DNA from: Candidatus Amarobacillus elongatus
Lineage (GTDB): Bacteria > Chloroflexota > Dehalococcoidia > Tepidiformales > Tepidiformaceae
Assembly: GCA_016703545.1 (NCBI GenBank)
Contig: JADJBX010000002.1
Span: 548,549-612,548 of the forward strand
Direction of reading: 5' to 3'
Length of the DNA: 64,000 nucleotides
Part shown: in pieces, positions 56,191 to 64,000 of the stretch
How positions within the stretch are numbered: position 1 is the first letter of the stretch
Layout: the number at the start of each line of letters is the position of its first letter
The notes under the pieces: model-generated
The model's database searches: none
What the model was told of the DNA's origin: nothing
The model's input: the letters and a program-made list of their open reading frames with translations, nothing else
Program-made: the position numbers and the translations under genes

Positions 56191-57165
56191 TTACATCATC
56201 GCGTGGACGGCTTCAGCCACGTCCTCTTCCGAAGGCAGCGCGGCGAACTCCAGGTTCCGATTGTAGGGCATGGGTACGTCCTTGCCGGACACCCGCGCGA
56301 CGGGCGCGTCGAGCCAGTCGAAGGCGCGCTCCATGATCTGAGCGCTCAATTCGCCGCCGAAGCCGCCGAACTTCCAGTCGTCCTCGACGATGACGGCCCG
56401 GTTCGTCTTCTTCACCGAGGCCACTACCGTGTCGATGTCCAACGGACGCAGCGTCCGCAGGTCGATGACCTCGGCGTCGATGCCGTCTTCCTCGAGCAGG
56501 GCCGCCGCGCGCAGGGCCGGGTGCACGCTGCCGCTGTAGCCAACGATGGTCACGTCCGTTCCCGCGCGGAGGATGTTCGCCTTGCCGAACTCGACCAGGA
56601 AGTCGGGGTCGTCCGGCACTTCGCCCTTCACGCCGTAAATGGCCGTGTGTTCGATGAAGATGGTCGTGTTCTCGTCGCGGAACGCGCGCTTGAGGAGCCC
56701 CTTGGCATCCGCGGAGTTCGAAGGGCACACGACGTTGAGGCCCGGGAAGTGCGCGTACAGCCCCTCGAGGCTGTGGCTGTGCGTCGCCGCAAGCTGGCTG
56801 CCGCCGCCGCTCGCCATGCGGATCACCAGCGGCACGCTGATCTGCCCGTTCGACATGTAGTGCAGCTTGGCCGCGCTGTTCACGATCTGGTCCAGCGCGA
56901 GGAAGCTGAAGTTGATGGTCATCAGTTCGACCATGGGCCGCAGCCCAGCCATGGCAGCGCCGATGCCCACCCCGACGATGCCGGATTCCGCGATGGGCGT
57001 GTCCTTCACGCGGTCTTCGCCGAACTCGTCCAGGAGTCCCTTCGTCACAGCGTAGGAACCGCCGTACGCGCCGATGTCCTCGCCCATGAGGAAGATTCGG
57101 GGGTCGCGGATCATCTCCTCACGGAGGGCTTCCCGCAGAGCGTCGCGCATGCGCAGCTCAGCCAT
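56191..57165 (-). CDS. pdhB: Pyruvate dehydrogenase E1 component, beta subunit
   Basis: 324 residues from ATG 57165. Typical E1-beta: FLMGEDIGAYGGSYAVTKGL, DTPIAESGIVGVGIGAAMAG, SGGGSQLAATHSHSLEGLY and the transketolase C-domain EVIDLRTLRPLDIDTVVASV. It forms the heterotetramer with PdhA. The start lies 8 bp inside pdhA. Confidence 0.95.
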   Translation of the reverse strand: MAELRMRDALREALREEMIRDPRIFLMGEDIGAYGGSYAVTKGLLDEFGEDRVKDTPIAESGIVGVGIGAAMAGLRPMVELMTINFSFLALDQIVNSAAKLHYMSNGQISVPLVIRMASGGGSQLAATHSHSLEGLYAHFPGLNVVCPSNSADAKGLLKRAFRDENTTIFIEHTAIYGVKGEVPDDPDFLVEFGKANILRAGTDVTIVGYSGSVHPALRAAALLEEDGIDAEVIDLRTLRPLDIDTVVASVKKTNRAVIVEDDWKFGGFGGELSAQIMERAFDWLDAPVARVSGKDVPMPYNRNLEFAALPSEEDVAEAVHAMM

Positions 57166-58168
57166 TGGCCGGCTCCGCCATGAGGCGATCGTAGAGCGTG
57201 TCCAGGCCCGGCTCCGGGCTGGCATCGGCGAACGCCACCGCTTCGTCCACCGCGTGGTCCACCCGGCTGACGACATCCTGCCAGCCGCCTTCGTCCAACA
57301 TCCCGCGCTCCATCATGTGTTGTTTCAGCGCCTCGATCGCATCGCGCTTGCGGTACTGTTCGATCTCGTCCTTGAGGCGGTACAGCTCCGGGTCGGCCAT
57401 CGAGTGGCCGCGGTAGCGGTAGGTCATCGCCTCGATGAAGTACGGCCCGTTGCCGGTGCTGCAGTACTGCACCGCCTTCTGGGTCTCGCGGTACACCTCC
57501 AAGACGTCCATCCCGTTGATGCTGACCGCGGGCATGTTGTACGCCGCCGCCAGCGTCGGGATCTGGGTCGAAAGCGACTCAGCGAAGCGCACCCCCATGC
57601 CGTAGAGGTTGTTTTCGCAGAAGAAGATGACCGGCGTCTTCCACAGGACGGAGAGGTTCAGCGCCTCGTGGAATTCGCCCTCGCCGACGCTGCCGTCGCC
57701 GAAGATGCACAGGGCAACGCGGTCTTCGTTCTGCATCTTCGCGGCGAGGCCGAGGCCGACCGCCAGCGGCAGGTGCGCCGCCACGATTGCGTAGCCGCCG
57801 AGAAAGCCCTTGCTCACGTCGTACAGGTGCATCGAGCCGCCGCGCCCGCCGCTGACGCCGTCCACGCGGCCGAACAGCTCGGCCATGATCCGGTTCGCAT
57901 CGACGCCACGCGCGAGGGCGTGCCCATGGTCGCGGTAGTGGGTGACGATGCGGTCCTGTTCGCGCAGCGCGTTCAGGGCGCCGACCGCGCACGCCTCCTG
58001 CCCCGTGTAGAGGTGCAGGAAGCCGCGGATCTTGCCCTTCGTATACATCTCGCCCGTCTTCTCCTCGAAGCGGCGAAGCAGCTGCATCTGGTAGAGGAAC
58101 ATCCCGAGCTGTTCGTTCCCGGGCTCGGGCGGGTTGAAGGCCGGGAGGGAGATCTGCTGATGCGTCAC
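57158..58168 (-). CDS. pdhA: Pyruvate dehydrogenase E1 component, alpha subunit
   Basis: 336 residues. The thiamine diphosphate motif is GDGSVGEGEFHEALNLS ending in the CENN of VIFFCENNLYGM. RYRGHSMADPELYR marks the phosphorylation-loop region. Decarboxylates pyruvate (branched-chain or acetoin substrates cannot be excluded from sequence). Overlaps lpdA by 4 bp. Confidence 0.95.
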   Translation of the reverse strand: MTHQQISLPAFNPPEPGNEQLGMFLYQMQLLRRFEEKTGEMYTKGKIRGFLHLYTGQEACAVGALNALREQDRIVTHYRDHGHALARGVDANRIMAELFGRVDGVSGGRGGSMHLYDVSKGFLGGYAIVAAHLPLAVGLGLAAKMQNEDRVALCIFGDGSVGEGEFHEALNLSVLWKTPVIFFCENNLYGMGVRFAESLSTQIPTLAAAYNMPAVSINGMDVLEVYRETQKAVQYCSTGNGPYFIEAMTYRYRGHSMADPELYRLKDEIEQYRKRDAIEALKQHMMERGMLDEGGWQDVVSRVDHAVDEAVAFADASPEPGLDTLYDRLMAEPANG

Positions 58169-59592
58169 CGTGTGGGGACTCCTTCGCGTGCGGCCTGCTG
58201 CCCCGCGCGACGGTGGGCAACGTGAATCGCCTCGCCGTTCACGGCCAGCGCCGCCTCCTTGAGTGCTTCGGGTAACGTCGGGTGCGCGTGGACCGCGAAC
58301 CCGAGTTCCACCGTCGTTGCTTCCAGGAGCGAGACCATGCTCGCTTCGCCCAGCATGTCGTTCACGCCGTGGCCGACCATATGGATGCCCAGCACCTGGC
58401 CCGTCGGCTCGTCCGCGATGACTTTGATGAACCCTTCCGTCTCCGCGACCGCGACCGCCCGGCCCAGCGCCGTCAGGGGGAAGCGGCCCGTTTTCACGGT
58501 GTAGCCAGCCTCTTTCGCCTGCTTTTCGGTGTAGCCGATAGAGCCGACCTGCGGCTCGCTGAAGGTCGCGCGCGGCATCTGGATGTAGTCCAGCACGGCC
58601 GTCTTCTGCCCGGCGATGGCCTCGGCGGCGATGACGCCCTGCGCCGATGCCACGTGCGCCAGCGGCAGCTTGCCCGTCACATCGCCGATGGCGTAGACGC
58701 TCGGAACGTTCGTCCGCATGCGTTCGTCGATGCCAATAAAGCCGCGTTGCGTCTGCACGTTCGCCGATTCGAGATTGAGGTACTGCGTCTGCGGCACGAA
58801 GCCGATGGCGACGAGCACGGCCTCGGCTTCAAGCTGCTCCTGCTTGCCGTTCGCGCTGATCGACACGCGGGCGACATCGCCGCTGACCTGGATGGAATCC
58901 ACCTTCGTGCCCGTGCGGCAGGCGATGCCGCGCGCCTCGAAGGAGCGCCGGAGCACGCGGCTCACGTCCGGGTCTTCCAGCGGCACGATGGTGTCGAGCA
59001 GCTCGATGATCGTCACCTGCGACCCGTAGCTGGCCCAGAGGTGACCAAATTCCACGCCCACCGGCCCGGCGCCGATGATGATGGCGCGCGGCGGAGGGTT
59101 GCGAACCACCACCGCGTCCTTGCTGCTCAGGACGACACGGCCGTCCGGGACCAGCCCCGGGAGGTTGCGGGAAGTCGTGCCGCTCGCGATGACCACGTTC
59201 TTTGTCTCGTGACGAACCCCGTCGGCGCTGACGGCGTGCGGGCCGACGAGGGCTGCGCTCCCCTTGATAACCTCGACGCCGGCGTCCTTGAGGAGACCCT
59301 CCACCCCGGCGACGATCTTTTCCACCACCGCCCGGCTGCGGTCGACAGCGGAGCCGAGGTCGAAGGTGACGTTCTCCGCGTGGATGCCCCAGGTCTCGGC
59401 ACGGCGCACGAGGTTCACGACCTCCGCGTTCTTGAGCAGCGCCTTGCTGGGGATGCATCCCCAGTTGAGGCAGACACCGCCCACACGGTCGCGTTCAAAG
59501 AGTGCGACACGCATGCCCAGCTGGGCAGCGCGAATCGCGGCGACGTACCCCCCGGGCCCGCCACCGATGATGCCAACGTCGTAACTAGCCAT
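58165..59592 (-). CDS. lpdA: Dihydrolipoyl dehydrogenase (E3)
   Basis: 475 residues. FAD-binding IIGGGPGGYVAAIRAAQLG, redox disulfide GGVCLNWGCIPSKALL, NAD-binding IIIGAGPVGVEFGHLWASYG, and active-site HAHPTLPEAL (His-Glu). It reoxidises the lipoyl arm of E2. First gene of lpdA-pdhA-pdhB-pdhC, the whole set overlapping or closely spaced, which supports one complex. Confidence 0.96.
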   Translation of the reverse strand: MASYDVGIIGGGPGGYVAAIRAAQLGMRVALFERDRVGGVCLNWGCIPSKALLKNAEVVNLVRRAETWGIHAENVTFDLGSAVDRSRAVVEKIVAGVEGLLKDAGVEVIKGSAALVGPHAVSADGVRHETKNVVIASGTTSRNLPGLVPDGRVVLSSKDAVVVRNPPPRAIIIGAGPVGVEFGHLWASYGSQVTIIELLDTIVPLEDPDVSRVLRRSFEARGIACRTGTKVDSIQVSGDVARVSISANGKQEQLEAEAVLVAIGFVPQTQYLNLESANVQTQRGFIGIDERMRTNVPSVYAIGDVTGKLPLAHVASAQGVIAAEAIAGQKTAVLDYIQMPRATFSEPQVGSIGYTEKQAKEAGYTVKTGRFPLTALGRAVAVAETEGFIKVIADEPTGQVLGIHMVGHGVNDMLGEASMVSLLEATTVELGFAVHAHPTLPEALKEAALAVNGEAIHVAHRRAGQQAAREGVPTR

Positions 59593-59724
59593 AGTTCCCG
59601 CCTAGACTACCATAGGTTGAGACTGTACTTGTACGAGCAAAGCCCACACGTTTCCGGCCCACCCATAGGCCAGGCCTCTATCAGTGTAGAGCGCCGCGTG
59701 CGACCTTTACGCCAGGGCAAGAGG
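59593..59724 (-). promoter_or_regulatory. Promoter region of the lpdA-pdh operon
   Basis: This 132-bp gap contains the promoter of the operon. A GTACAAGTAC palindrome and a near-palindrome around ATAGGCCAGGCCTCTAT suggest regulator sites, but no regulator can be assigned and no certain -10 was chosen. Confidence 0.35.
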
Positions 59725-60399
59725 TCATGCGCCGATGATGGGCGCGGGCGGCTCGGGCGCGGTTGCGGACGGCCGGCGGAGCACGTGCATGGCGTGCGAG
59801 CGCAGCAACGGCACGGCCGCGAGGGGGCCGTACAGCCATGGCGCATAGCGGCCCACGGGACGGGCGATCGGCGGCGCGAGGGTGATGCTGTAGGTCCGCA
59901 TCGGGCACCGCGGGAACCAGCGCCGCACGTCGTCGGCGGCAATGGGGTGCACGCTGCCGTTGCCGGGGTTCCGGCGGCGCATGTCGTACACGAGGATGAG
60001 CCCGCCCGGCCGCGTGACCCGGAACATCTCGCGGGCGATCCGCGCCGAGACCTCTTCGTCGGGCACGCTGCTGAACAGGGTGAACGCGAGGGTGAGGTCG
60101 AAGCTCTCGTCCGGCTCGGGAATCGCCTCGGCGCTGCCCGCGTGCACACGGATCTCGGGCGAATGGGCGTGGCAGTAGGCCACCGCCTGTGGATCGAGGT
60201 CGATGCCCGCCTGGTCCCGCGGGTCGCCGCCCCACTGCACCATCAGCCGCAGGTTGTAGGCGGTGGAACAGCCCGCTTCGAACGCTCGAATGCCGTCCAG
60301 GGAATCGAGCCGCTGCTTGCGGAAGATGCGCTGCAGCAGCCGTTCCCGCTCCTGCACCATGAGCAGGTTGCCAGGCTCGAGGATGGAGTGGCGTGACAC
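59725..60399 (-). CDS. Class I SAM-dependent methyltransferase
   Basis: 224 residues from GTG 60399, the first start compatible with the TATAGA hexamer at 60409-60414; GTG 60408 and TTG 60423 are alternatives. Motif I is IRAFEAGCSTAYNLRLMVQW (a less common Cys-Ser in the Gly-rich loop), followed by DPQAVAYCHAHSP, SFDLTLAFTLFSSVPD and MFRVTRPGGLILVYDMRRRN. A phospholipid, quinone or small-molecule substrate is possible. Divergent from nusA. Confidence 0.8.
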   Translation of the reverse strand: MSRHSILEPGNLLMVQERERLLQRIFRKQRLDSLDGIRAFEAGCSTAYNLRLMVQWGGDPRDQAGIDLDPQAVAYCHAHSPEIRVHAGSAEAIPEPDESFDLTLAFTLFSSVPDEEVSARIAREMFRVTRPGGLILVYDMRRRNPGNGSVHPIAADDVRRWFPRCPMRTYSITLAPPIARPVGRYAPWLYGPLAAVPLLRSHAMHVLRRPSATAPEPPAPIIGA

Positions 60400-60520
60400 T
60401 TCGCCCACTCTATAAGGGGGCAACCGCCCGGGAAAGGCGCGCGAACGGAGAACGTCGGCGCCGGCTCACGGTGGCGACGCGCGCCGCCGGCGCGTTAACC
60501 GGGCCACCCTTGCACGGCGT

Positions 60521-60528
60521 GCTATAGT
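60521..60528 (+). promoter_or_regulatory. Promoter -10 of the nusA operon
   Basis: GCTATAGT, with TATAGT at 60523-60528 and a T-G pair just upstream (TGC), gives a good extended -10. No matching -35 was found at 16-18 bp. Confidence 0.5.
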
Positions 60529-60551
60529 AGCGGGGAAGCATTCCTTACAGG

Positions 60552-60575
60552 AGTGGGCTCGCGGCCCACTTTTTT
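60552..60575 (+). promoter_or_regulatory. Terminator-like attenuator in the nusA leader (rimP-leader-like)
   Basis: AGTGGGC-TCGCG-GCCCACT followed by six T, an intrinsic terminator placed between the promoter and the nusA start 11 bp further on. It resembles the hairpin-plus-T leader found before rimP-nusA operons in other bacteria. Termination here would regulate nusA itself, possibly through NusA. Confidence 0.7.
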
Positions 60576-60585
60576 GTTGGGGTTT

Positions 60586-60978
60586 ATGAAGAACGATTTT
60601 CTCAGCGCGATTGCCCAGCTTGCCGCCGAAAAGAACCTCCCTCGGGACGTTGTCTTCGAGGCGGTTGAAGCTGCTCTCACCTCCGCCTACCGGCGCGACG
60701 GTGAGAATGCCCCCAACATCTATGTCCGCATCGACCCGAACATGGGCGATGTCCGCGCGTACCGGCAGATGTCCGTCGTGGACGAAGTCGAAGAGCCCGC
60801 GCAGGAGATCTCCGTCGCCGAGGCTCGCCGCTACAAGCCCGATGCCCAGAGCGGCGACGTCCTCGACTTCGAGGAGAAGGTGCCCGAGAACGCCGGCCGC
60901 ATCGCCGCGCAGACGGCCGAGCAGGTCGTTTTGCAGCGCCTTCGCGAAGCCGAGCGGGACCAGGTGTTCGATGAGTAG
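60586..60978 (+). pseudogene. nusA: NusA, N-terminal part ending at an in-frame TAG
   Basis: 130 codons from ATG 60586 covering the NusA N-terminal RNA-polymerase-binding domain (FLSAIAQLAAEKNLPRDVVF, then EEPAQEISVAEARRY and IAAQTAEQVVLQRLREAERD). It ends DQVFDE-TAG at 60976-60978. The same frame continues at once with SGKEGEIVVGTVQR, where other NusA proteins have a Tyr or similar residue. A TAC-to-TAG change would explain the break. NusA is essential in most bacteria, so error or readthrough must be considered. Confidence 0.85.
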
Positions 60979-62118
60979 AGCGGCAAGGAAGGCGAAATCG
61001 TCGTCGGCACGGTGCAGCGCGTCGAGCCCCGCCAGGCGATCCTCGAACTCGCCAAGGGCACCGAGGCCAGCCTCCCCTACAACGAGCAGGTTCGCAACGA
61101 GCATCTGCGCGCCGGCCAGCGCGTGCGCGTGATCATCCTGCGCGTCGAACGCCAGGCGAAGGGTCCCCAGATCATCGTGAGCCGCGGAGACAAGAGCCTC
61201 CTGCGCCGCCTGCTGGAACTCGAAGTCCCGGAAATCGCGCATGGCACCGTCGAAATCAAGGCGATCGCCCGCGAAGGCGGCCACCGGAGCAAGGTCGCCG
61301 TCCATTCGCGCGTCGCCAGCATCGACCCCATCGGCGCCTGCGTGGGTATGCGCAGCTCGCGCATTCAGAACATCGTCAACGAGCTCGGCGGCGAGCGGAT
61401 CGACATCATCAAGTGGGACGCCGACCCGGGGAACTTCGTCTCGAACGCCCTCAGCCCCGCCCAGGTGCTCGAAGTTAGCGTGAGCGAGGATGCCCACCGG
61501 GCGACCGTCGTCGTCCCGGACCGCATGGTTTCCCTCGCCATCGGCAAGGAAGGCCAGAACGCGCGCCTCGCCGCCAAGCTGACCCGCTGGGGCATCGACA
61601 TCCTCAGCCAGACCGCCAGCGAAGCCGCGCAGCAGCCCACCTCGTTCGATGCGTACGCCCCCGGCGAAGCGCCCGAAGTGGACGTGCTCGCCGAAGCCGA
61701 GGAGGTCGCGGCAGCCGCGACGGCGCCGGAACTGGTGGAAGCGGCCGCGGAGCCAGAGGTCGAGGTCGCGGTGGCAGCGGAGGAAACGCTGGAGCCCGCC
61801 GCCCGCACGGACGAGGAGTTCTCCTTCGCCGCGGCGGTCGAATCAATGCCCGTCCCCGACCGCGAGGAGCGCGAGGCGGAGGATTACGGCGAGGAAGACG
61901 ACGAGGAGTACGAAGTCCCGTCGCTCATCGAGATGGAGTCCCGGCCGACGGCGATCCGCTTCGCGGAGGACGTGCTCCCGCGCCGGCCGGAGGAGGTCGA
62001 GGACACGGCCGCCGCCAAGAAGGCCGCCGCCGCGAAGCGTCCGAAGCGCGCTCCGCGGTTCGTGGAGCAGACCGAGGAAGAGCTCGAAGAGATCGATTAC
62101 TCGGGCCGCATTCATTAG
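60979..62118 (+). pseudogene. nusA: NusA, S1-KH1-KH2 part downstream of the in-frame TAG
   Basis: 379 codons continuing the same frame; the first separate start would be GTG 61012. It contains the S1 domain (GEIVVGTVQRVEPRQAILEL), KH1 (GACVGMRSSRIQNIVNELGG), KH2 (MVSLAIGKEGQNARLAAKLT) and an acidic C-terminal tail of about 150 residues with Glu runs (EDYGEEDDEEYEVP). NusA controls pausing, termination and antitermination. The long acidic tail replaces the usual C-terminal repeat domains. Confidence 0.88.
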
Positions 62119-62160
62119 GCCGGGCGAGCCCGGCCCCGCGTGCGGCCCGCGGAGGCCCGC

Positions 62161-62472
62161 ATGACGACGACCCACCAGGGGCCCCGGCCCCGCCATGTGC
62201 CACAGCGAACCTGCATCGGCTGCCGCCAGGCCGAAGGGAAACGCGCCCTCATCCGCATCGTCCGTACCCCCGAAGAGCGCATCACCGTCGACCCGACGGG
62301 GAAGGCCAACGGGCGCGGGGCCTACCTTCACGCCCAGCGCCCCTGTTGGGAGAAAGCGCTCAAAGGCGGTACGATGAGAAACGCACTCAAAATCACCCCG
62401 GTCCGGGAGGATGTGGAGGCGCTGCGCGCCTTCGCCATGGCGTTGCCGGCCGAAGAAAGCGAACTTGCATGA
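62161..62472 (+). CDS. ylxR: YlxR family RNA-binding / RNase P modulator protein
   Basis: 103 residues from ATG 62161, with GGAGG. YlxR features: VPQRTCIGCRQAEGKRALIR and GRGAYLHAQRPCWEKAL, with conserved Cys and basic surface. It lies between nusA and infB as in most bacteria; YlxR (RnpM) has been shown to bind RNase P RNA in some Firmicutes. The stop overlaps the infB start (ATGA). Confidence 0.92.
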   Translation: MTTTHQGPRPRHVPQRTCIGCRQAEGKRALIRIVRTPEERITVDPTGKANGRGAYLHAQRPCWEKALKGGTMRNALKITPVREDVEALRAFAMALPAEESELA

Positions 62473-62771
62473 CGACACAACCGGCTTCCAGGACCAGGCC
62501 TGTCACCCTCCCCGCGGCGCTCACCGTCCGCGAGCTCGGCGATATCCTGGCCGTCTCCCCCGTCGAGATCATTAAGCGGCTCATGACCCATGGCGTCATG
62601 GCCGCCGTCAACGCCACTATCGACTTCGAAACCGCCGCGATCGTCTCGGTCGACCTTGGCTTCGATCCGCAGGCCGCCGTGCCGACGCCGACCGCCGCCG
62701 CGAACGCCATCGCCCCGGACGAGGAAGAGCCGGATGACCCGGCATCGCTCGTCCCGCGTTCCCCGTGGTGA
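62469..62771 (+). pseudogene. infB: Translation initiation factor IF-2, N-terminal part before frameshifts
   Basis: 100 codons from ATG 62469. Contains the IF2_N-type domain (LTVRELGDILAVSPVEIIKR, then ATIDFETAAIVSVDLG) and an acidic linker. The frame runs out at PRSPW-TGA because a C is missing from the CCCC at 62761-62764; with it the text would read PRSPVVTILG. The IF-2 N-terminus is very short, as in other Chloroflexota-like sequences. Confidence 0.88.
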
Positions 62772-62781
62772 CCATCCTGGG

Positions 62782-64000
62782 CACGTCGATCACGGCAAGA
62801 CGAGCCTGCTGGACAAGATCCGCAAGACGCGCGTGGCCGCCGGCGAAGCCGGTGGCATCACGCAGCACGTCGGCGCGTACCAGGTCGAACGCGATGGCCA
62901 CACCATCACCTTCATCGACACCCCCGGTCACGCCGCCTTCACGGCCATGCGTGCCCGCGGCGCCCAGGTGACGGACATCGCCGTCCTCGTGGTCGCTGCC
63001 GACGACGGTGTCATGCCGCAGACGATCGAGGCGATCAACCACGCGCTCGCCGCCGGCGTGCCGATCATCGTCGCCATCAACAAGATGGACCTCCCCGGCG
63101 CGAACCCGGACCGCGTCAAGCAGCAGCTGACCGAACATAACCTCGTCGTCGAGGACTACGGTGGCGACGTCATCGCCGTCCCCGTCTCGGCCGCGAAGGG
63201 CACCGGCATCGACAATCTGCTGGAATCGATCCTCCTCGTGGCCGAGGTCGGCGAATTGAAGGCAAACCCGAACCGCCCCGGCAACGCAGTGGTGATCGAG
63301 GCCGAACTCGACCCGGGCCGCGGCCCCATCGCCACCGTTCTCGTGAAGAATGGCACCCTCCGCCAGGGCGACGCCGTCGTCGCGGGTGAAATCAGCGGCA
63401 AGGTGAAGGCGATGTTCGACTACCGCGGACACCGCCTGAAGGAAGCCGGCCCCTCCACGCCCGTCGTGATCATGGGGATCGAAGCCGTGCCGGAAGCGGG
63501 CGAGCGCGTTCGCGTCGTCACCGACGAGAAGCTCGCGCGCCAGATGGTGGACGACCGCAAGCGCAAGCGCGAAGCCGCGGAACAGCGCGACCACGCCCAC
63601 GTCAACCTCGACACGCTCTTCAACGAGATCAGCGCCGGCAAGCTCAAGGAGCTGATCATCATCCTGAAGGCGGACGTGCGCGGCAGTGTCGAGGCGATCA
63701 AGAGCTCGCTCGAGCAGCTCAGCACGAGCGAAGTGAAGGTCAAAATCATTCACGGCGGCACCGGCAACGTGTCCGATTCCGACGTGATGCTCGCCGAAGC
63801 CTCGAACGGCATCATCCTCGCGTTCAACGTGAAGACGGAGCCCTCGGCGGCCAAGCGCGCCGATGCCACGGGTGTCGACATCCGCACCTATTCGATCATC
63901 TACCAGCTCCTGGAGAACATCGAAAAGGCGCTCGCCGGCATGTACGAGCCGGTCTACAACGTGGTCATCGATGGGCACGCCGAAGTTCGCCAGCTGTTCA
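62782..64000 (+). pseudogene. infB: Translation initiation factor IF-2, GTPase part after frameshifts, cut by window edge
   Basis: Continues from HVDHGKTSLLDKIRKTR (G1), after a second missing C in GGCCAC that breaks the P-loop GHVDHGKT between Gly and His. G3 is FIDTPGHAAF, G4 is INKMDLPG, G5 is VPVSAAKG. Domains II and III follow (EAELDPGRGPIATVLVKNG, IIILKADVRGSVEAIKSSL). The C-terminus lies outside the window. IF-2 is essential, so the two nearby one-base losses most likely reflect sequence error. Confidence 0.9.

Noticed and set aside
60976..60978. Pyrrolysine or other recoding at the nusA TAG
   Set aside because: No supporting tRNA or synthetase in view, and single-base breaks are common in this window; point error is simpler.
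62617..63978. 453-codon open frame opposite infB
   Set aside because: Mirror of the highly conserved IF-2 GTPase region; the opposite strand is clearly coding despite its frameshifts.

Overview
The window is high-GC DNA (well over 60% by eye) carrying densely packed bacterial genes with frequent 1-4 bp overlaps and many GTG starts. Gene content points to an aerobic member of the Chloroflexota, perhaps a Dehalococcoidia/Tepidiformia-like lineage. This rests on a 1550-residue two-part membrane glycosyltransferase of the DUF2298 type, a DUF5656-like membrane protein, an A2-type cytochrome c oxidase, an adenosylcobalamin-dependent ribonucleotide reductase with NrdR, and a SufR-controlled SUF operon. 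The assignment is an inference; no rRNA or tRNA gene was recognised. No phage, IS element, CRISPR array or plasmid function is visible, so this is core and near-core chromosome.

Layout. 1-4.4 kb: a truncated QueD-like gene, a DRTGG-domain P-loop protein, a WYL regulator, an A-type Fe-S carrier, a PhzF protein and a small Cys-motif protein. 4.4-8.7 kb: nrdR, an unknown 108-residue gene, class II ribonucleotide reductase nrdJ and a zinc-ribbon protein; tandem NrdR boxes precede nrdR and a LexA-type box overlaps the nrdJ promoter. 8.7-15.5 kb (minus strand): sufR-sufC-sufB-dinB-like-sufD-sufS-sufU-sufT-like, with a SufR operator in front. 15.6-20.6 kb: a giant secreted surface protein split into three reading frames. 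20.7-32.3 kb: YihY-type membrane protein, trehalose synthase-type glycosyltransferase, exported proteins, two large GT-C membrane glycosyltransferases and a matrixin-like metalloprotease. 32.5-35.8 kb: siroheme nitrite/sulfite reductase, formate/nitrite transporter and an HTH regulator. 35.8-44.2 kb: hexapeptide protein, priA, MFS transporter, amidohydrolase, DUF5656-like protein, xthA, hemerythrin and a TIGR03084-like protein. 44.5-48.6 kb: A2-type cytochrome oxidase coxB-coxA-coxD-coxC plus a membrane cupredoxin. 48.6-53.7 kb: a pair of class III CoA-transferases, a methyltransferase, a hydrolase and mobA. 53.7-59.6 kb (minus): lpdA-pdhA-pdhB-pdhC and a membrane-anchored gamma carbonic anhydrase. 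60.4-64 kb: nusA-ylxR-infB (infB runs off the window), with a terminator-like leader hairpin in front of nusA.

Reading-frame integrity is the most striking global feature. At least ten separate breaks (single-base indels, often beside short G or C runs, plus two in-frame stop codons) hit sufR, the 3' end of nrdJ, the zinc-ribbon gene, the surface protein (twice), the hexapeptide gene, priA, nusA and infB (twice). Several of these genes are essential or nearly so, so sequence error is the simplest explanation. The regulatory findings do not depend on those frames.

I found no clear new defence or mobile system. The most interesting leads are the nrd regulatory circuit (two stacked controls on a B12-dependent reductase with an unknown gene in between), the DinB-family gene inside the suf operon, the C-terminal module shared by the giant surface protein and the metalloprotease, and the CoA-transferase pair in which one partner lacks the expected catalytic aspartate.
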